Source: Kineococcus gynurae
Lineage (GTDB): Bacteria > Actinomycetota > Actinomycetes > Actinomycetales > Kineococcaceae
Assembly (NCBI RefSeq): GCF_050871315.1
Contig: NZ_JBJLRE010000006.1
Length of the DNA: 64,000 nucleotides
Reading direction: 5' to 3' (one strand)
Shown: in pieces, positions 47,995-55,680 of the stretch
Position numbering within the stretch: the stretch's first letter is position 1
Layout: each line of letters opens with the position of its first letter
The notes under the pieces: generated by a model
What the model saw: the letters and a program-made list of their open reading frames with translations, nothing else
What the model was told of the DNA's origin: nothing
Database searches by the model: none
Translations under genes and position numbers: made by a program

Positions 47995-48507
47995 TCAGCC
48001 GACCTGGTGCAGCCAGCGCACGGGGGTGTCCTCACCGGCGTGCCGGAACGCCTCCAGCTCGCAGTCCCACGCCTCGCCCAGGGCCAGGGACAGGGCGCGG
48101 CGGGCGGCGGCGACGTCGGCCCCCGGCGCCTGCAGCAGCTCCAGGGCGCCCCGCACGCGCTCCTCGTTGACCATCGCGTTGCCGTGGACGTCGACGGTCG
48201 TGTGGAAGATGCCGAGCGCGGGGGTGTGGCTCCAACGGCCGCCGTCGACGCCGCTGCTCGGTTCCTCGGTGACCTCGTAGCGGAGGTGGTTCCACCCGCG
48301 CAGCGCCGAGGCGAGCCGGGCGCCCGTGCCCTGCGGAGCCTGCCAGGAGTACTCCGTGCGCAGGCAGCCGGGAGCCACCGGCTGGCCCGTCCAGTCGAAG
48401 GACGCGCGCACGCCGAGGAGAGCGCCGACCGCCCACTCGACGTGAGGGCACAGCGCTCGCGGTGCGGCGTGCACGAAGAGCACACCGCGCGTGATCGCAC
48501 CGGACAT
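47995..48507 (-). CDS. DUF3145 protein
   Basis: Protein of 170 residues of a family restricted to Actinobacteria, with no known function. Typical parts are TRGVLFVHAAPRALCPHVEWAV, FDWTGQPVAPG, GWNHLRYEVTEEPS and LGEAWDCELEAFRHAGEDTP. It follows the fab genes in convergent orientation, as in Streptomyces. It is predicted to be cytoplasmic, without membrane segments. Confidence 0.9.
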   Translation of the reverse strand: MSGAITRGVLFVHAAPRALCPHVEWAVGALLGVRASFDWTGQPVAPGCLRTEYSWQAPQGTGARLASALRGWNHLRYEVTEEPSSGVDGGRWSHTPALGIFHTTVDVHGNAMVNEERVRGALELLQAPGADVAAARRALSLALGEAWDCELEAFRHAGEDTPVRWLHQVG

Positions 48508-48808
48508 GCCGTTCTCCTCTGCATCGGTTCGAGGGACGTCTTCCCCAACGACCTCGTACCCGCAGCGGATCTGACCGCCGGTGACATGGTGTCACCGCTT
48601 GCTGACGCGCCGTCGCCGACACGCTGGGCCCATCATGCCCCACGCGCCGCTCGGCGCACCACCCGTCCCCCCGATCCGTCCCCTCACCCGGGCGTCCCGC
48701 TCAACTCCGGGGTCCCGGACGCCGATAGGGCGGGGTGACGCCCTCCCGGCCTCACGCCCCACCCTCGCTCCCCCGCCCGACCCGCGGCTCGCCCAGGAAG
48801 GACCCCCC
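48508..48808. other. Divergent intergenic region with a perfect inverted repeat
   Basis: Between DUF3145 (minus) and an unknown gene (plus), this 301-base stretch has no gene I can support. It holds a perfect inverted repeat GGTGACA-TGG-TGTCACC (48580-48596). The rest is GC-rich with no clear promoter. Confidence 0.7.
48580..48596. promoter_or_regulatory. Perfect inverted repeat resembling a BldD box
   Basis: Seven-base arms GGTGACA and TGTCACC flank TGG. The inner 15-mer keeps the outer TnAC and GTnA halves of the BldD consensus and seven of nine fixed positions. It lies about 73 bases upstream of the DUF3145 start and about 212 bases upstream of the plus-strand gene. Confidence 0.5.
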
Positions 48809-49234
48809 GTGACGGATCTGCGGAACCCGAACCCGGCTCGCCCCGCCCCCGGGGAGATCACCGAGGTCGTGCGACCGGCCGCCATCGTCCCCGAGGAGTC
48901 GGCCCGCTCGATCCTCGTCGAGCTGGCCCTGCGCGACGTGCAGCACGGCGGGGTCTGGCAGGCCGGGCCGAGCCTCTGGAGCCGGTGGGACCGCCCGTGG
49001 AACGGCACCGAGAACCTGGCCGGGGCCGAGCTCATCGGGCGCATCCACGTCGCCTACGGCACCCCGACCCGCTACGAGATCACCGTCTACCGCGTGACCG
49101 TGACCGCGTTCGGCGCCCAGCTGGGCTGGACCGTCGAGACCCTGTGCGACGAGGCCCTCGGGCACGGCGGGCTGCGCCTGGCCGACTGCCCCCGCACGGT
49201 CATGGGCGCCACGCCCCAGCCGTTCCGCTTCTGA
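48809..49234 (+). CDS. Conserved-looking hypothetical protein
   Basis: Protein of 141 residues; I do not recognise the family. The start is GTG 48809 with GGAAGGA about seven bases upstream. The first 40 residues are Pro/Ala-rich and probably disordered. The rest looks like a compact alpha/beta domain (SARSILVELALRDVQHGGVW, then ELIGRIHVAYGTPTRYEITVYRVTVTAFGAQLGW) ending in TVMGATPQPFRF. It has no signal peptide or membrane helix. It is read with the next gene. Confidence 0.75.
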   Translation: MTDLRNPNPARPAPGEITEVVRPAAIVPEESARSILVELALRDVQHGGVWQAGPSLWSRWDRPWNGTENLAGAELIGRIHVAYGTPTRYEITVYRVTVTAFGAQLGWTVETLCDEALGHGGLRLADCPRTVMGATPQPFRF

Positions 49235-49277
49235 CCCGCGGGCGGCAGACCCGCCACGGCTGAGGCAGGATCGTCCG

Positions 49278-49925
49278 GTGGCCCAGCCCGACCGCGGCCC
49301 TCTCCGCCGCCATCACCGCCCCGCCCTCCCCGGCGACCAGGCGATCGTCGCGATCGCCGGGGGTGTCGACCCCTCCGCCGTCCAGGAGGCGGCCCACGCG
49401 GCCGCCTCGGCCCTCGTGCACGGCTCCCGGGCCGCGGCCGACCCGGCGGTCACCGCCCGCGTCGTGACCCTGGCCCAGGACGAGGGCCTCGAGGTGCTCG
49501 CCGAGCTCTGGGCCGACGCCCCGGCCGACTCCCTGGCCGGCGCCCTCTGGCGCCTCTACGTCCTGCGCACCTGGGTCCAGCGCTCCCGGGTGTCGGTGGC
49601 CCGGCAGTTCGCCGAGGGACGCCGCTTCGCCCCCGTCCTCGAGGTCGTCGCCGGGGTCGCCGACCCGCCGGGCCCCGAGGAGGTGGCCGCGGTCCTCGAC
49701 GCCGTGCTCACCGGCGTCTCGACCGGCGACTTCGCCGTCACGCTGGACCGGGCCGCCGCGTTCTGCCGCATCGTCGCCGTCGGCCGGGCGCACACCGCCG
49801 ACGATCCCCGCGTGGACCCCGCGGCCGGGCCGGCGCTCACCCTGTCGGCGGCGCGCCTGGTACGGACCGCCGAGCAGTTGGAGACGGTCGCGAACCGTTG
49901 GCGCGCAGGGGAACTCAACCGTTGA
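49278..49925 (+). CDS. Hypothetical helical protein
   Basis: Protein of 215 residues without recognised domains. It is Ala-rich, almost entirely helical, and has no membrane segment. Repeated helices such as AVQEAAHAAASALVHGSRAA and ALWRLYVLRTWVQRSR suggest a helical bundle. GTG 49278 has AGGA upstream. It follows the previous gene by 43 bases, probably as a two-gene operon. Confidence 0.75.
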   Translation: MAQPDRGPLRRHHRPALPGDQAIVAIAGGVDPSAVQEAAHAAASALVHGSRAAADPAVTARVVTLAQDEGLEVLAELWADAPADSLAGALWRLYVLRTWVQRSRVSVARQFAEGRRFAPVLEVVAGVADPPGPEEVAAVLDAVLTGVSTGDFAVTLDRAAAFCRIVAVGRAHTADDPRVDPAAGPALTLSAARLVRTAEQLETVANRWRAGELNR

Positions 49926-49959
49926 CCGACCCGATCGGACGGACGGGCGCGGCCCGGGG

Positions 49960-50061
49960 CTGACGGATCGCACCACGAGTTTTACAATGGAGGGGCGCCG
50001 GGCCGTGGTAGCCCCGGGTCCCAAAATAAGCCGCTACGAGCGGCCGTGCGCCGTGAGGCGC
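49960..50061 (+). ncRNA. Candidate small RNA with near-consensus promoter
   Basis: CTGACG (49960-49965) and TACAAT (49983-49988) are exactly 17 bases apart and form the most consensus-like promoter I saw in the window. Transcription would start near 49995. The following stretch includes an AT-rich patch (CCCAAAATAAG) and two hairpins: GCCGCT-ACG-AGCGGC (50030-50044) and GCGCC-GTGA-GGCGC (50048-50061). No convincing reading frame follows, and the RNA would run toward the 3' end of efeB on the other strand. Confidence 0.4.
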
Positions 50062-50090
50062 TTCCCGGTCCGGCGCGCCAGACGTCCTCC

Positions 50091-51350
50091 TCAGGCGAAG
50101 AGGCTCGCGCCCCAGTCCTCGCCCGGGGCGGTCCCCGGCGGGACGGCGAACACCGCCGAGCCGGTGTGCTTCAGGTACTCGGTCAGCCCGTCGTGGGCCC
50201 CCAGCCGTCGCTGGATCCGGACGAAGCCGTCCGGGTCGTTGGCGTAGGCGAGGAAGAACAGCCCCGCGTCGAGCTGCCCGGTCACCGGGTCCATCCCGTC
50301 GGTGTAGGAGTAACCGCGCCGCAGCAGTCGCTGACCGCCGTTGGTCTCCGGGGCGGCCAGCCGGACGTGGGCGGCGAGGTCGATCGCCGGCTTCCCCGCC
50401 GCGTCCGTCGCCGCCAGGTCCAGGGCGGCGAACTCGCTGCCGTGCGGGGCCGAGAGCGGCGCCCCGCTCACCTTGGTGCGCCCGACGACCCGTTCCTGCT
50501 CCCCCAGCGAGGCGCGGTCCCAGCTCTCCACGAGCATGCGGATGCGCCGGGCCACGAGGTAGCTGCCCCCGCGCATCCACTCCTGGTCGGGCTCGGGCGC
50601 CCCGGCCCCGCCGACGAAGACCCAGCGCCCCAGCGAGGCGGAGTCCTCGGCCCGCAGGTTGGCCGTCCCGTCCTTGAAGCCCATCAGGTTGCGCGGCGTG
50701 GTCTGGGCCTCGGCCGTGCTCGAGGTGCGGCCGAAGCCGAGCTGCATCCAGCGCAGCGCCACGACGCCGCGGCCGATCCGCAGCAGGTTGCGGACGGCGT
50801 GGAAGGCGACCTGGGGGTCGTCGGCGCAGGCCTGCAGGGCCAGGTCACCGCCGCAGCGGGACGGGTCGAGCTGCTCGCCGGGCAGCGCGGGCAGCTCCTC
50901 CAGCACGGCCGGACGCTTGTCCTGCAGCCCGAAGCGCCCGTCGAACAACGAGGGGCCGTAGCCGAGGGTCACCGTGAGGTTGGCCGCGGGCAGCTCGTAG
51001 GCCTCCCCCGTGTCCGCCGGCGGCTGACCGACCGCACCCGCCAGCCCGCCCTCGCCGCCTCCGACGGGGACGCCCTCGACCATCGAGCGGACCGCCGTCG
51101 TCCACCGCGAGAGCACGTCGGCGAGCGCCGAGGCGTCGGTGGTCGTGACGTCGATCGCGGCGAAGACGAGCTGGTCCTGGGCCGGGGTGACGATGCCGGC
51201 CTGGTGGGGCCCGTCGAAGGGGACCCGGTCGCTGCGGGCGGTCCGGGTGGGTCGCTCGCCCCCGGCGAGGGCGACCCCGCCCGCGGCGAGGGCACCCGCC
51301 CCGACGACGCCGAGGCCGGCGATCAGGTCACGACGACGGGGTCCGGCCAT
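50091..51350 (-). CDS. efeB: Deferrochelatase/peroxidase EfeB (DyP type)
   Basis: Protein of 419 residues exported by the Tat system (PRRRDLIAGLGVVGAGALAAGG). It is a heme dye-decolorising peroxidase; GFKDGTANLRAEDS is the GxxDG motif and the distal Arg and proximal His regions follow. In the Efe system it helps take up iron, possibly from heme. ATG 51350 starts one base after the efeO stop. Confidence 0.95.
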   Translation of the reverse strand: MAGPRRRDLIAGLGVVGAGALAAGGVALAGGERPTRTARSDRVPFDGPHQAGIVTPAQDQLVFAAIDVTTTDASALADVLSRWTTAVRSMVEGVPVGGGEGGLAGAVGQPPADTGEAYELPAANLTVTLGYGPSLFDGRFGLQDKRPAVLEELPALPGEQLDPSRCGGDLALQACADDPQVAFHAVRNLLRIGRGVVALRWMQLGFGRTSSTAEAQTTPRNLMGFKDGTANLRAEDSASLGRWVFVGGAGAPEPDQEWMRGGSYLVARRIRMLVESWDRASLGEQERVVGRTKVSGAPLSAPHGSEFAALDLAATDAAGKPAIDLAAHVRLAAPETNGGQRLLRRGYSYTDGMDPVTGQLDAGLFFLAYANDPDGFVRIQRRLGAHDGLTEYLKHTGSAVFAVPPGTAPGEDWGASLFA

Positions 51351-51351
51351 C

Positions 51352-52515
51352 TCAGGACGCCGAGCCGACGATCTTGCCGGACACCGTGGAGAGCGGTTCG
51401 GCCAGCGCGTCGACGGCGGTGGCCAGGGCCCGCACCTGCTCGGGGGTCAGCTCGGTGTAGGGCGCCCAGGAGTCGCCGCGACGGTAGGGCTGCAGGGCGG
51501 TCCCGACGTCGGTGAAGCGCGCCTGGACGGTCGTCACCAGGTCCGGGTCGGTCTGCTGCAGGGCGGGGACCAGCAGCTCGAAGGCCTTCTGGGCCCCCTC
51601 GACGTTGGCGGCGAAGTCGAGCAGGTCCAGGTGGGAGTAGGCCTCCTCCTCCCCCGTGACCTTGCTCGCGGCGACCTCGTCGAGCAGGGCGCTGGCGCCG
51701 TTGGCGAGCTCGGCCGGCTGGTAGGTCGTGGTCTGCACGAGCGAGTCGAGCCGGGTGACGTCGCCCATCAGCTGCTGGGCGACCGGGGCCAGTCCGTCGG
51801 TCGAGCCGTCGACCCAGAGCCCCTTCTCGATGCGGTGGAACCCGGTCCAGGTGGTGGGGTCCTCGACGTCGGCGATCCGCGCGTCGATGGCCGGGTCGAG
51901 GTCGCCGAAGCTCTCGGCCACGGGTTCGATCCGTTCGTAGGGCAGACGGGCCGGGCCGTAGAGGGCCTTGGCCCGCTCCACGTCCCCGGCCTCGACCGCG
52001 GCCGTGAACGCCGTCGTCGCGGTGACGAGCTGCGCGACCTGCTCCTTGACGTAGGTCGCGTACCCCTCGGTCGCGGTGGCGAAGAGCGGGTCGGCGGTCG
52101 CGGTCGGCGCGGCCCCGGTGACCGTGAACGGGGTGCTCTCGGTGGCGGCGTTGGGGCATTGCATCGAGTAGGTGCCGGCCGGGAGGTCCAGGGAGAACGA
52201 CGCGGAGAGGCCGGGGGTGAGGTTCTCCCGCTCCCCGAGGATCCGCCCGCCCGCATTGACCAGCTCGGCCTCGGTGACCGCGGTCGCGTCGCTGTTGGTG
52301 ACCGTGAAGGTCACCGACCCGGCGGGGACGGTGCTCGGCTCCGGGGTGCAGCCGTCGTCGGTGAGCGTCACCGCGACCGAGCCCGGTCCCCCGGCGGACG
52401 GGGCGGTCGGGTCGGCCGACGACGTGGCGGAGCAGGCGCTCAGCAGCAGGGTCGGGCCGAGCAGCAGGGCCGGGCCGAGCAGGGCGGTGCGCAGCGACCG
52501 GGGGCGAGCAGACAT
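51352..52515 (-). CDS. efeO: Iron-uptake lipoprotein EfeO
   Basis: Protein of 387 residues. The signal peptide with lipobox (LLLSAC) is followed by a cupredoxin-like N-terminal domain (about 45-130, with GTYSMQCPNA) and a helical M75/EfeM domain. The latter holds the metal-binding GFHRIEKGLW (HxxE). It delivers ferric iron to EfeU. It lies between efeU and efeB. Confidence 0.95.
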   Translation of the reverse strand: MSARPRSLRTALLGPALLLGPTLLLSACSATSSADPTAPSAGGPGSVAVTLTDDGCTPEPSTVPAGSVTFTVTNSDATAVTEAELVNAGGRILGERENLTPGLSASFSLDLPAGTYSMQCPNAATESTPFTVTGAAPTATADPLFATATEGYATYVKEQVAQLVTATTAFTAAVEAGDVERAKALYGPARLPYERIEPVAESFGDLDPAIDARIADVEDPTTWTGFHRIEKGLWVDGSTDGLAPVAQQLMGDVTRLDSLVQTTTYQPAELANGASALLDEVAASKVTGEEEAYSHLDLLDFAANVEGAQKAFELLVPALQQTDPDLVTTVQARFTDVGTALQPYRRGDSWAPYTELTPEQVRALATAVDALAEPLSTVSGKIVGSAS

Positions 52516-52580
52516 GGAGGAGCCCTTCGAGGACAGGGGTCGGCCGGGGCCGAGGACGGAGGGGGTCAGACGGCCAAGGG

Positions 52581-53417
52581 TCAGGCGGTCACGGGGGCCG
52601 GCGCCGGTCGGGAACGCCGCGGGGCGAGCAGGACGACCGCGAGCATCGGCACGGCGTAGACGAGGAACGCCACGACCTCGGCGACCGTGGGGCGGGGCTG
52701 CCAGCCGAGCAGCCCCTGCAGCAGGGCGCCGTGCACGGTGCCCGGCGTGACGAGCGCCCGCAGGTCCAGCGCCTGCTCCTGCCCGGCCAGCAGCCAGCCG
52801 GCCTCGTGGGCGGTGTGCGCGGCCGACATCAGCAGGCCCGCGGCGACGACCACGAGCAGGACGGACGTCACGCCGAAGAGACGGCGCAGGTCGAGCCGGA
52901 CGCCGCCGCGGTAGATGCCGTAGCCGAGGGCGACGGCGACGGCGATCCCGAGGACCGCCCCGAGGACGCCCTGGACCGCGCCGGTCCCGGCGGCCTGCAC
53001 GGTCGCGAGCAGGAAGACCGACGTCTCCAGCCCCTCGCGCAGCACGGCGAGGAAGGCCATGGCCACCAACGCGCCGGCGGAACCGCGGTCCAGGGCCGCG
53101 TCGGCGGCGCGTTCCAGGTCGCCGCGCAGGCTGCGAGCGTGCCGCCGCATCCAGAGGATCATGTAGGTGACCATCGCGACGGCGACGAGTCCGATGACGG
53201 TCTCGAGCTGCTCCTGCTCGCGCTGGGGCAGCGAGGCTGAGGCGGCCTGCAGCGCGACGGCCGCGCCGACGCACAGGACGACCGCGGCGAGCACGCCGAC
53301 CCGGACCTGACGCAGGGCCTCGGGCCGACCGCGGCCGGCCAGGAAGGCGGCGATGATGCCGACGACGAGCGCGGCCTCCAGGCCCTCGCGGAGCCCGATG
53401 AGGAAGGTGGCGAGCAC
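52581..53417 (-). CDS. efeU: Iron permease EfeU (FTR1 family)
   Basis: Protein of 278 residues with seven membrane helices. The two REGLE motifs (LREGLEAALVVGI near residue 9 and LREGLETSVFLLA near residue 122) are the iron-binding signature of Ftr1/EfeU. It imports ferric iron. It is the first gene of efeUOB, with an iron-box-like operator about 30 bases upstream. Confidence 0.96.
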   Translation of the reverse strand: MLATFLIGLREGLEAALVVGIIAAFLAGRGRPEALRQVRVGVLAAVVLCVGAAVALQAASASLPQREQEQLETVIGLVAVAMVTYMILWMRRHARSLRGDLERAADAALDRGSAGALVAMAFLAVLREGLETSVFLLATVQAAGTGAVQGVLGAVLGIAVAVALGYGIYRGGVRLDLRRLFGVTSVLLVVVAAGLLMSAAHTAHEAGWLLAGQEQALDLRALVTPGTVHGALLQGLLGWQPRPTVAEVVAFLVYAVPMLAVVLLAPRRSRPAPAPVTA

Positions 53418-53445
53418 GGATCCTTCTTTCGTCGGCCCACCCTGG

Positions 53446-53490
53446 TGAGGTGAGGCTCACCGAGGATAGGCCCGCCTTGCCTGACCTCAA
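53446..53490 (-). promoter_or_regulatory. efeU promoter with DtxR/IdeR-like iron box
   Basis: The 19-mer at 53446-53464 (TGAGGTGAGGCTCACCGAG) matches 14 of 19 bases of the IdeR/DtxR consensus. On the minus strand TTGAGG (53485-53490) and TATCCT (53463-53468) are 16 bases apart, so the box starts at the -10. Iron-bound repressor would block transcription. Confidence 0.65.
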
Positions 53491-53500
53491 GCCTCCGATG

Positions 53501-53523
53501 GTGATCTGTGCCGAGGATCACAG
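53501..53523. promoter_or_regulatory. Nested inverted repeats between efeU and ilvA
   Basis: GTGATC-N9-GATCAC (53501-53521) contains a second repeat CTGTG-N8-CACAG (53506-53523). The element is separate from the iron box and nearer ilvA, so it may bind an unknown regulator. Confidence 0.4.
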
Positions 53524-53591
53524 CCACGCTGGGAACTTCCTTGGACCGGGGGCGATTTCGTCCACCGGCGCGGACGCGGGAGGATCAGGGC

Positions 53592-54878
53592 ATGACGTCC
53601 CTCTCGAGCCCGACCGCGCTCACGCCCGTGCGGGCCGCCGACGTCGAGGCCGCCGCCGCCCGCCTCACCGGTGTCGTCGCCACCACGCCCGTCGAGCTGA
53701 ACCGACGGCTCTCCGAGGCCACCGGGGCGCAGGTCTACGTCAAGCGCGAGGACCTGCAGACGGTCCGCTCGTACAAGGTGCGCGGCGCCTACAACCTCAT
53801 CGCCCAGCTCTCCGACGACGAACGGGCCCGCGGCGTCGTCTGCGCGAGCGCCGGCAACCACGCCCAGGGGGTCGCCTCGGCCTGCGCCGCGCTCGGCGTC
53901 CGGGGACGCATCCACCTGCCCCGCACCACGCCGCGGCAGAAGCGCGACCGCATCGCCAGCCTGGGCGGGACGTTCGTCGAGACGATCGTCGACGGGGACA
54001 CCTACGACGACGCGTCCGCCGCCGCCACCGCCTTCTCGCACGACTCCGGCGCCACCCTGGTGCCCGCGTTCGACGACCCGCGGACCATCGCCGGCCAGGG
54101 CACCGTCGCGGTCGAGGCCGTCGCCCAGCTGCTCGCCCTGCCCGACGGCGGTCTGCCCGACGTGGTCGTGGCGCCGGTCGGCGGGGGCGGGTTGCTCGCC
54201 GGGATGCTCTCCTGGCTGCGCGAGCGCCATCCCTCCGTCCGCGTCGTCGGGGCCGAACCGGCCGGGGCGGCCTCCCTCACCGCGGCCATGGCCGTGGGGC
54301 ACCCGGTCATGCTCGAACGGGTGGACTCCTTCGTCGACGGCGCCGCCGTGCGCCGGGTCGGCGACCACACCTTTGCGGCCGTCGCCGACGCCGACGTCGA
54401 CGTGGTGCTCGTCCCCGAGGGGCGGGTCTGCGTGGAGATGCTGGCGATGTACCAGACCGACGGGATCATCGCCGAGCCCGCGGGTGCGCTGGCCCCGGCC
54501 GCGCTGGACTACCTCGACCTGGCCCCCGGGTCTCGCGTGCTGACCATCGTCTCCGGCGGCAACAACGACGTGAGCCGCTACGCCGAGGTGGTCGAGCGCG
54601 CCCTCGTCCACGAGGGCCGCAAGCACTACTTCCTCGTCGACTTCCCGCAGGAGCCCGGCGCGCTGCGCCGCTTCCTCGACGAGGTGCTCGGCCCGGACGA
54701 CGACATCACCCTCTTCGAGTACGTCAAGCGGTCCAACCGGGAGACCGGCCCGGCCCTGGTGGGCATCGAGCTGTCCAGCTCCGCCGACCTGCCCGACCTG
54801 CTGGCCCGGATGAGCGCGGCCCCGCCGACCTTCGAACGGATCGACGCGGGCGACCGGCTGTACCGCTTCCTGGTCTAG
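53592..54878 (+). CDS. ilvA: Threonine ammonia-lyase (threonine dehydratase)
   Basis: Protein of 428 residues converting threonine to 2-oxobutanoate for isoleucine. The PLP Lys lies in QTVRSYKVRGAYN, with SAGNHAQGVASACA as the phosphate/substrate loop and PVGGGGLLAGM as the glycine loop. A C-terminal ACT-like regulatory part (about 340-428) is present (FLVDFPQEPGALRRFLDEVLG). ATG 53592 has GGGAGGA upstream. It is divergent from efeU. Confidence 0.95.
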   Translation: MTSLSSPTALTPVRAADVEAAAARLTGVVATTPVELNRRLSEATGAQVYVKREDLQTVRSYKVRGAYNLIAQLSDDERARGVVCASAGNHAQGVASACAALGVRGRIHLPRTTPRQKRDRIASLGGTFVETIVDGDTYDDASAAATAFSHDSGATLVPAFDDPRTIAGQGTVAVEAVAQLLALPDGGLPDVVVAPVGGGGLLAGMLSWLRERHPSVRVVGAEPAGAASLTAAMAVGHPVMLERVDSFVDGAAVRRVGDHTFAAVADADVDVVLVPEGRVCVEMLAMYQTDGIIAEPAGALAPAALDYLDLAPGSRVLTIVSGGNNDVSRYAEVVERALVHEGRKHYFLVDFPQEPGALRRFLDEVLGPDDDITLFEYVKRSNRETGPALVGIELSSSADLPDLLARMSAAPPTFERIDAGDRLYRFLV

Positions 54879-55040
54879 ACCGTCCTGGTCGGGGCTCCCG
54901 TGGGGCCGCCGCCGGGGCCCGAGCGGGCGGTCCTCCTGCTCCGGACGGGTGATCACGGCTGGGGCGGGCGTGGGCGGGGGTCGATGCTTCGGGGTGAGGC
55001 GTGACCGGGCGCGGGGCCCGACGCGGAAGGCCGGAGAACC

Positions 55041-55361
55041 ATGCAGCACGAGGCAGCGAGCCACCCCGAGGAGTCCGGACCGGCGGAGGTCCCCGTCGGC
55101 GCCCCCACCGAGTTCCGACCGCAGGAGATCGGCCGTCTGGCCCACCTGCTCCTCCCGGCCGTCGACGAGCAGCAGCAGCGCCGCCGCAACGGGGCCGGCG
55201 GTGCGCTCGGCCGGCGCAAGTCCTTGGAGGAGACGCTCTGGACCCTCGCCCGCCTCGACCTCCTCGACCCCGACGCGGTCCGCGACCTGCTGGAGGACTC
55301 GCCCTCGCCCGAGCAGATCGTCGAGGACTGCCGGGCGGGACTCTCGGTCGACCGCGACTGA
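55041..55361 (+). CDS. Small hypothetical protein
   Basis: Protein of 106 residues, not recognised. It has an acidic, Pro-rich N-terminus, then two amphipathic helical stretches (EIGRLAHLLLPAVDEQQQRR and LEETLWTLARLDLLDPDAVRDL). It has no signal peptide. GGAG lies seven bases before ATG 55041. It stands alone between ilvA and tRNA-Met. Confidence 0.6.
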   Translation: MQHEAASHPEESGPAEVPVGAPTEFRPQEIGRLAHLLLPAVDEQQQRRRNGAGGALGRRKSLEETLWTLARLDLLDPDAVRDLLEDSPSPEQIVEDCRAGLSVDRD

Positions 55362-55412
55362 GCTCCCGCGTCCGGGTGACGACGCCCACCCCGGGCGAGC
55401 ACCCGAGGACGG

Positions 55413-55486
55413 TGGGGCGGGTGGGGCTCGAACCCACGACCCAGGGATTATGAGTCCCCTGCTCTGACCGACTGAGCTACCGCCCC
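55413..55486 (-). tRNA. tRNA-Met (anticodon CAT)
   Basis: The 74-base cloverleaf has acceptor GGGGCGG/CCGCCCC, anticodon loop CTCATAA and T arm GTGGG-TTCGAGC-CCCAC. CCA is not encoded. The acceptor starts with a G-C pair, so it is not the initiator; elongator Met is most likely, though tRNA-Ile2 with modified CAT cannot be excluded. A -10-like TAGGCT lies at 55510-55515. Confidence 0.9.
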
Positions 55487-55680
55487 GCGCGCCGGATCGG
55501 CGCCCGCGCAGCCTATCCCGGCCCTCGCCCGTCCCCGCCCGAGGCGGAGGCGGGGGGTCTGCGACCGCGGCCCCCCGGCCCACTGCTCCGATCGGGGAGT
55601 CCGGGCTCAGGCCGGGGACGCCGACGGTCGATGTTCCTTCCACCGGCCGACCGGCCGGGCACCGGAAGGACGCTGACACC

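Noticed and set aside
49987..50247. Plus-strand frame downstream of the TACAAT promoter
   Set aside because: It uses codons rare in this genome, is Arg-rich and lies antisense to efeB. I treat the region as a possible small RNA instead.
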